11,423 nt of DNA. Source: Acidobacteriota bacterium (GTDB taxonomy: Bacteria; Acidobacteriota; Aminicenantia; UBA2199). The DNA is taken from NCBI GenBank assembly GCA_021817755.1, contig JAKAGC010000059.1, forward strand, positions 1 through 11,423. Reading direction: 5' to 3'. The notes beneath the pieces were generated by a model. That model was given only the letters and a program-made list of their open reading frames with translations. It was not told the DNA's origin and did not search any database. The position numbers and the translations under genes are program-made. Positions 9,901-11,423 of this stretch are shown piece by piece (position 1 is the stretch's first letter; the number at the start of each line of letters is the position of its first letter).

Positions 9901-11416
9901 CTATGGCTTTTTCTTCATTTACCATATGAAGGTGAGCCCCACTTGTTAATGTAATAAATATCTCCCATACCGACCAATCAAAATAATAGGAAAGATTCTG
10001 AATAACACAGTCTGTTGAATCGATAGCCAATTGGCGATATCCCCAATGCATTAAAGGGGAAAAACTACAGTGACAAATCGGTACACCTTTCGGCTTTCCT
10101 GTAGAACCGGAAGTATAAATAATATAAGCAAGATTATCCGGGCAAGAACCGTTGAGGGAATCAGCAATTGGAGTTGAATTCATATCGGAATGATTGAAGT
10201 CAAATTCTTCGAGGTACAATTTTTCAATCCCGGTCGGTAACGAAGGTGTTAAGTGTCTGAAACTTAACACTAATTTTGCGTTACAATCACCCAGAACATA
10301 ATTCAACCGGTCCCCCGGAGCCTTCGGATCAAGTGGCACATAGGCCGCATCTGCACGGAGTACTCCGATAATAGCGAAAATCATTTCTACATGCCGGTCC
10401 ACCATAATGGCGACAGTGCCTTTTGGTTCCAACCCTCGTTTTTTTAAATATATTGCAACATTACGGCTTATGTTTTCCAATTGCCGGTAAGTTAAATCCA
10501 CATGACTTTTTCCATACATACTACCGCTTAAGGCAATCTGATCCAGAGTCTTTTCCACCTGTTCCAAAAACAACCCGTGAATTGTTTTATCTCCCCGAAA
10601 GGTTGTCTCACTCCGGTTGAATTCATATAGTAAACAATTTTTTTCTTTATCTGAAACCATTTCCAATTGTGAAATCGTTTTTTCAGAATTTTCTATCATG
10701 AAAGTCAGGATATTTTTAAAATGCAGCGATAGATTCCGGATTCTTTCAGGTTTAAAAGAATTCGTGTTAAATAAAAATTTGAGCTCAATCTCATCGAAGG
10801 GTAAAACAGCAATTGTTAGATCATAATGAGTGGTTTCGCATATAGAGTAGGAATTAAGTTTTAGGGAGCTGCCCTGGGGAATTAACGAATTATCCAACGG
10901 ATAATTCTCCATTACCATTATCGTATCAAAGAGCGATTCACTCCCACCTAACCCGCTATATTCGATGATATCCGGCAATGGAGTATTCGCAAACTCTTCC
11001 CTTTTTTGTAATAAGTGATCCTGCTTTAATATTAAGGATTTTATCTTTTCATCAGGGTTGGATTTCATGCGTAGAGGAATAGTATTGATAAACAAACCCA
11101 CCATATTTTCTATACCTTTTATCCTCGCTGATCTGCCTGATACTGTTGTTCCGAACGTAATATCCTCTACACCACAATATTTTTGTATTAAAATACCCAA
11201 GACTGTATAAAAAGCAGTGGCCAGGGTGATATGATTTTTTTTTATAAAATAATCTAGTTTATCTTTTATTTCATTTTCAACAATAATGGAATATACTTCA
11301 TGCTCATCAGATACCCTTAATTTTTTCCTTTTTATTGGAAGTTCCTTTTGGGGCGTCAGATCGGAAAGGTAAGCCTGCCAGAAATTTTTTTGTTGCTCTT
11401 TCTCTTGTTGAAGCTT
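968..11416 (-). CDS. Nonribosomal peptide synthetase, (C)-A-T-C-A-T-C-A-T-C
   Basis: This is a multimodular NRPS that activates amino acids as adenylates, tethers them to carrier domains and joins them into a peptide. Residue numbers in this table count from the TTG at 11200 (3410 residues). The reading frame and clear condensation-domain sequence extend 72 codons further, to a TAA at 11417-11419. Domains in order: C1 C-terminal half (to about 185), A1 (196-705), T1 (Ser769), C2 (HHIISDG 960-966), A2 (1275-1790), T2 (Ser1850), C3 (HHIISDG 2027-2033), A3 (2350-2845), T3 (Ser2894), C4 (HHIISDG 3090-3096) and an acidic tail. No epimerase or thioesterase is present. The TTG is the first usual start codon in frame, but it has no ribosome binding site and falls inside C1, so it is unlikely to be the true start. 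The gene probably begins beyond the window and is interrupted at its edge. The family assignment is certain; the product is unknown. Confidence 0.97.
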   Translation of the reverse strand, partial: KLQQEKEQQKNFWQAYLSDLTPQKELPIKRKKLRVSDEHEVYSIIVENEIKDKLDYFIKKNHITLATAFYTVLGILIQKYCGVEDITFGTTVSGRSARIKGIENMVGLFINTIPLRMKSNPDEKIKSLILKQDHLLQKREEFANTPLPDIIEYSGLGGSESLFDTIMVMENYPLDNSLIPQGSSLKLNSYSICETTHYDLTIAVLPFDEIELKFLFNTNSFKPERIRNLSLHFKNILTFMIENSEKTISQLEMVSDKEKNCLLYEFNRSETTFRGDKTIHGLFLEQVEKTLDQIALSGSMYGKSHVDLTYRQLENISRNVAIYLKKRGLEPKGTVAIMVDRHVEMIFAIIGVLRADAAYVPLDPKAPGDRLNYVLGDCNAKLVLSFRHLTPSLPTGIEKLYLEEFDFNHSDMNSTPIADSLNGSCPDNLAYIIYTSGSTGKPKGVPICHCSFSPLMHWGYRQLAIDSTDCVIQNLSYYFDWSVWEIFITLTSGAHLHMVNEEKAIDPSGIVDYIREFKITVLHITPTQLSYLVNTNQAVPGLRYLFIGAEKLTFDLVARTLPQLSSNCRIFNMYGPTEATIISSVIEILPEKGDYYRELGSVPIGRRVANSSLLVLDKGLKLCPIDVDGELYIAGDALTAGYLNDPEKTAGAFIPNPFDNSGKSRLYKTGDMTRCLEDGSILFLGRTDSQVKIRGLRIELGEIENRLNQYRQIKDALVMVREDNGNEKYICAYIVPNGDINTEELREFLGGGLPSYMIPSHFVILEKMPLNPNGKVDRKSLPNPDFSTGAEYQAPRNTIEIKLEEIWKNILYGETSAGNLPDSSQKKIGLNDNFFQLGGHSLKITTLASRIHKTFNVKIPLTDIFKKPTIRLLSNYIANTVEERHSSLAVAEKKEYYPLSSAQKRLYFLQQLDQEGTTYNIYNAWILNGDLNKIHLEQAFEQIIRRHESFRTAFDVIDEIPVQRIFSDVPFSILFNDLSGERIGENNKNFDFSINEIFKRFIRPFNLFNAPLMRVGLVKLAEKKHLLLVDIHHIISDGMSVEIMAREFSSLLSGHELPPIRFQYRDYAEWQHQEKDSNEQKKQENFWLNEFAGDIPVLELPTDFKRPALQSFNGKCICFELDEETTAFIKRTASATSTTPYMLLLALYNIFLTKITGQDDLVIGTPLAGRRHGDLENIMGMFVNTLPLRNFPAKEKKFPDFLMEIKERTLRAFENQEYQYEDLVEKVVRNRETSRNPLFDTVLALQNTGNGDMKIPGLQIISCPPENKTAKFDLSLLAVETEEKFLLTFEYSTALFKKETIEEFISYFKNLSKTLAKNHIQTIREISILSPEQRKELLVGMNIPEKAFPTGDTIHGLFIEQVKRTPDKIALTGIKYGEGLTEWTYSQLEGATRRLAKHLSSIGIGPGIIAAIMVDRSVDMILAILAVLRTGAAYLPLDPQIPINRLKFVLADSNSNILLTFRHFEKKLNESNIPVDIFYLDLFSYTQTEPSSLPAVDEWGDIDPTSSQNIAYIIYTSGSTGKPKGVPISHRNFSPLVHWGYSHLGIKPSDKVIQNLSYYFDWSVWEIFITLTSGASLHMITEEILLNPIAMVNFIHEHSITILHITPTQFGYLVNTDQSMGSLRYLCIGAEKLNYELVARSIPLISAECKIYNMYGPTEATIISASADVQRELGNLYNELQAVPIGMTVGNTVLLVLDAALNPCPVNISGELYIAGDAVSSGYLNDPEKTLKSFIKNPFNEVPGSVLYKTGDLVRRLKDGSILFIDRVDFQVKIRGYRIELGEIENALLQYAGIKDALVLVKETNQKEKLICAYIVFPGDINLDEIRKFLSQRLPAYMMPSAFVKLDQFPLNPNGKVDRKALPEPVLISGVEYREPRNETDLKLLNIWNELLFGNIDGENNSSKDRGRIGIDDNFFHVGGHSLKTTILATRIHKAFDVKITLAEIFKRATIRGLSDYINDATRERYTRIDRVEEKEFHELSSAQMRLHFLQQLDKEGTAYNINSCWLLEGNIDKNHIEQAIQKLIRRHESFRTYFEIFDEKPVQRIAPVVPFGIEYYEGPPEEVITRFIRPFDLTRAPLLRVGLLKLNQERHLLLLDMHHIISDGTSTVILSREFSSLLAGQELPQLLCSYKDYAAWQAVGKNSELLKKQENFWCNEFSGEIPLLNLPTDFGRPSIQDFSGDEIHFELNPIFTHKLREFALNEEATLYMVLLALYNTFLFKISGQEDIVVGTPVAGRRHADLEGIIGLFVNTLALRNYPTEEKRFSHFLSKVKERTLNAFDNQDYQYEDLVEKIVTKREASRNPLFDTLFVLQNTGSGSFEIPGLNLTPYDRENKTSKFDISLTVTETTETLKLAFEYSTRLFEPETIHRFITYFKNTVFCILEDKEKKISEIQIISEEEKKRILFDFNATDRIYPQYKNISLLIREQAEKTPDRIALASSSQQYITYNELDKRAGNLAHLLQQKGAGPNTIVGLMVERSIEMIVGLLGILKSGSAYLPVDPDYPPDRVRYMLDDSGSPLLITRLNFTGNLEFNREIIDIEAIEPVIKYDNSNAIDDRRDLIYMIYTSGSTGKPKGVMIEKEGFLNMLYWFIDALSIREEDNNLLISPVSFDLSQKNIFTPFLTGSRLTLSSPGIPDYIELTGLIPRERVSVICCAPSVFYPLLDSPEDKGFSQLKSLRAVAFGGEPIRVEKLLPWINTPGFSCNLFNTYGPTECTDIASYYPIPHDLLQKQTNIPIGKTIPNVNLYILDKYLQVLPLKIPGELCIGGIGLSRGYHNNETLTNTKFVDTPHLPVKKVYRSGDLTCWLPDGNIEFLGRIDHQVKIRGLRIELGEIENELIKHQEIKEAIVIARKNKTGENYLCAYIVPHPAEVPSVTVLKEFLGRNLPPYMIPSFFVVLDTIPLTPSGKLNRNGLPEPEINEEMSFTAPRDRLEEELVKIWNGVLEINTADLSIGIDDNFFQLGGHSLKATLLVSRIHKILNVKIPLGEIFKNPTIRGIAGYIRRDRGEKYIAIEPFEEKEYYSLSSAQRRFYFLQQMEPGSTAYNNNSVMILEGNFDKERFADALNKMVHRHGSLRTSFCLINGEPVQRIHELIKLEIEYSDYTAINSKQYAGLSKLEAHNISIPEIIHNFDRPFDLTRAPLLKVSIIPIDRNKSILLLCMHHIISDGTSMVTFMNELIEFYMRRELPPLKLQYTDFSQWQRQLIESGKLKQQEEYWINRFSGSLPVLDLPTDFPRPHIKSYEGNRIHFLLEKTISDRMEDLIKKTGVTLYMFLFALYSILLSKLSGQKDIIIGSPIAGRHHSDLEHMIGLLIEVMVIRSFPEDNKTFEEFLYEVKTETLAAYENQEYPFGELLTQLNNQWDESRNPVFDAMLIVQNMNMDVKVMLLEDLKIGTYEEENHHISKVDLTLEAVEIEKGIQCSLEYCTKLFSEETMNAFISAFNRILSIVLENPSIKLDNISLSEEPEFLSSSVYDEVESQFEF
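971..1030 (-). other. Acidic C-terminal tail of the NRPS, possible docking element
   Basis: The last 20 residues (3391-3410) follow C4 and contain seven Glu or Asp, no Lys or Arg, and end in QFEF. Short charged tails at the ends of assembly-line proteins often mediate contact with the next protein. That role is an inference; I do not recognise a defined docking family here. Confidence 0.35.
1046..2365 (-). other. C4: terminal condensation domain without downstream A or T
   Basis: SSAQRRFYFLQQM (2953-2965) and the catalytic HHIISDG at 3090-3096 (1913-1933) are intact. The C5 motif is changed: after IGSPIAGRHH the segment reads GLLIEVMVIR, so Ile-Glu-Val (3241-3243, 1472-1480) replaces the Val-Asn-Thr of C2 and C3. 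The protein ends about 25 residues after the domain. C4 must therefore use an acceptor on another protein or a free amine, or act in release. Confidence 0.92.
2396..2632 (-). other. T3: peptidyl carrier domain, module 3
   Basis: DNFFQLGGHSLK (2885-2896) has the phosphopantetheine Ser2894, encoded at 2519-2521. It is the last carrier on this polypeptide, so the growing chain waits here for transfer by C4. Confidence 0.95.
2666..4153 (-). other. A3: adenylation domain, module 3
   Basis: The core motifs are TSGSTGKPKG (2495-2504), NTYGPTECT (2636-2644), YRSGD (2726-2730), GRIDHQVKIRG (2744-2754) and SGKLNRN with Lys2836. The A4 region is FDLSQKNIF, unlike the FDWSVWEIF of A1 and A2. The pocket by eye is D2540, L2541, K2544, C2582, A2610, G2612, T2637, D2645, I2646 and K2836. 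I know no standard code that matches, so the substrate is unassigned. This domain clearly comes from a different A lineage than A1 and A2. Confidence 0.92.
4166..5488 (-). other. C3: condensation domain, module 3
   Basis: SSAQMRLHFLQQL (1909-1921), HHIISDG at 2027-2033 (5102-5122) and the C5 motif GTPVAGRRH...FVNTLALR are all present. It is close to C2 over its whole length and again reads as LCL-type. It joins the T2-bound chain to the residue on T3. Confidence 0.93.
5546..5785 (-). other. T2: peptidyl carrier domain, module 2
   Basis: DNFFHVGGHSLK (1841-1852) carries the phosphopantetheine Ser1850, encoded at 5651-5653. The linker from A10 is as long as in module 1, supporting common descent of the two modules. 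Confidence 0.95.
5831..7378 (-). other. A2: adenylation domain, module 2
   Basis: The core motifs are TSGSTGKPKG (1444-1453), NMYGPTEAT (1581-1589), YKTGD (1676-1680), A8 with hinge Asp1697, and NGKVDRK with Lys1784. The pocket by eye is D1489, W1490, W1493, H1532, C1555, G1557, M1582, I1590, I1591 and K1784. It differs from A1 only by Cys for Phe at the fifth position, so both modules probably load the same or closely related residues. The A8 motif reads FIDRVDFQVKIRG, with Asp where Gly of GRxD is usual; the hinge Asp itself is kept. Confidence 0.93.
7406..8734 (-). other. C2: condensation domain, module 2
   Basis: This domain forms the peptide bond between the T1-bound donor and the T2-bound acceptor. 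It has the C1 motif SSAQKRLYFLQQL (828-840), the catalytic HHIISDG at 960-966 (8303-8323), and the C5 motif IGTPLAGRRH...FVNTLPLR (1091-1117). No upstream epimerase and no extra dual E/C motif were seen, so an L-donor (LCL-type) domain is the simplest reading. Confidence 0.93.
8786..9028 (-). other. T1: peptidyl carrier domain, module 1
   Basis: DNFFQLGGHSLK (760-771) is the 4'-phosphopantetheine attachment motif, with Ser769 encoded at 8894-8896. The stretch between A10 and DNFF is about 8 residues longer than in module 3 and is rich in Ser, Gly and Asp. It is matched in length by module 2. Confidence 0.95.
9086..10615 (-). other. A1: adenylation domain, module 1
   Basis: The core motifs are intact: A3 TSGSTGKPKG (363-372), A5 NMYGPTEAT (500-508), A7 YKTGD (595-599), A8 GRTDSQVKIRG (613-623) and A10 NGKVDRK with Lys703. 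The A4 region reads FDWSVWEIF. Pocket residues, taken by aligning to the GrsA Phe domain by eye, are D408, W409, W412, H451, F474, G476, M501, I509, I510 and K703. This is close to Ser (DVWHFSLVDK) at four of the first five positions but has Trp at the second, so I make no substrate call. In the A2 core motif the usual Gly is Asp (LRADAAYVPLDP). Confidence 0.93.
10646..11416 (-). other. C1: C-terminal half of a condensation domain
   Basis: The stretch begins with a QKNFW segment that matches the QENFW of C2 and C3. It continues to TVSGRS (19-24), the C5-type segment MVGLFINTIPLR (33-44) and the ending FDTIMVMENYP (91-101). The N-terminal half with HHxxxDG is absent, because an in-frame stop precedes it at 11417-11419 and the window ends 4 bases later. 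The ANTPLPDIIEYSG segment (71-83) differs from the QEYQYEDLV version in C2 and C3, so C1 belongs to another condensation lineage. As seen here, C1 cannot be catalytic on its own. Confidence 0.85.
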
Positions 11417-11419
11417 TTA
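11417..11419 (-). other. In-frame TAA inside the first condensation domain
   Basis: The NRPS frame meets TAA here, 13 codons before the NFW motif. By comparison with C2 and C3 the conserved YAEW-type motif and HHxxxDG should lie just beyond. No ATG, GTG or TTG occurs in frame between this stop and 11200. Removing one A from the AAAA run next to it (11415-11418 on the minus strand) would give VLKLQQEKEQQKNFW in a continuous frame. Confidence 0.7.
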
Positions 11420-11423
11420 AAAC

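Larger units (their letters stand above)
7391..10615 (-). repeat. Duplicated A-T-C unit, copy 1 (A1-T1-C2)
   Basis: Copy 1 pairs with A2-T2-C3. Between TSGSTG and the carrier Ser the two copies keep a constant offset of 1081 residues (3243 bases). Over 110 aligned residues from A4 to A5 (401-510 against 1482-1591) I counted 75 identities. An identical 17-base run lies at 9945-9961 and 6702-6718, exactly 3243 bases apart. Confidence 0.75.

Noticed and set aside
968..10615. Epimerase, methyltransferase, thioesterase or ketosynthase domains within the NRPS
   Set aside because: All sequence between the motifs is accounted for by A, T and C domains of normal length, and none of the motifs of those other domains are present.
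11198..11200. TTG as the true NRPS start
   Set aside because: There is no Shine-Dalgarno sequence upstream, and condensation-domain homology continues 72 codons before it.

Overview
The window is a slice of a large nonribosomal peptide synthetase (NRPS) locus transcribed entirely on the minus strand. There are two protein-coding units, both cut by a window edge or lacking a clean end. One very long NRPS fills positions 968-11416. After a 26-base gap comes the start of an acyltransferase (AT) gene at 941, which runs off the left edge. I saw no RNA genes, insertion sequences, CRISPR arrays or terminators, and no plus-strand gene that competes with the NRPS.

Layout in the direction of transcription (right to left): C-terminal half of a condensation domain (C1), then A1-T1, C2-A2-T2, C3-A3-T3, and a terminal condensation domain (C4) ending in a short acidic tail and a stop at 968-970. 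A GAGGG ribosome binding site then precedes the ATG of the AT gene. C2, C3 and C4 keep the HHxxxDG catalytic motif. All three carrier domains keep the phosphopantetheine serine in GGHSLK, and all three adenylation domains keep the A3, A5, A7, A8 and A10 core motifs. There is no epimerase, methyltransferase, ketosynthase or thioesterase in the visible part, so the polypeptide looks like a mid-assembly-line elongation protein adding three residues. Hand-extracted pocket residues suggest that modules 1 and 2 load the same, unassigned amino acid (D-W-W-H-F/C-G-M-I-I-K) and module 3 a different one (D-L-K-C-A-G-T-D-I-K). Modules 1 and 2 look like a tandem duplication.

The two ends are the most interesting parts. 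At the left, the NRPS stops on a condensation domain with no A or T domain after it, and the next gene opens directly with an AT. That AT has the Ser/His active site but a His where malonyl-type ATs have the carboxylate-binding Arg. At the right, an in-frame TAA lies at 11417-11419, where the first condensation domain is only half encoded, so there is a frameshift, truncation or sequencing error at the edge.

Organism: a bacterium of moderate to low GC (roughly 40% by eye). The NRPS style resembles Bacillus/Paenibacillus-like and some uncultured (for example Aminicenantes-like) assembly lines. This is an impression, not a placement. I see no wholly new system here. It is a recognisable NRPS or hybrid NRPS/PKS segment with unusual substrate pockets and an unusual hand-off.
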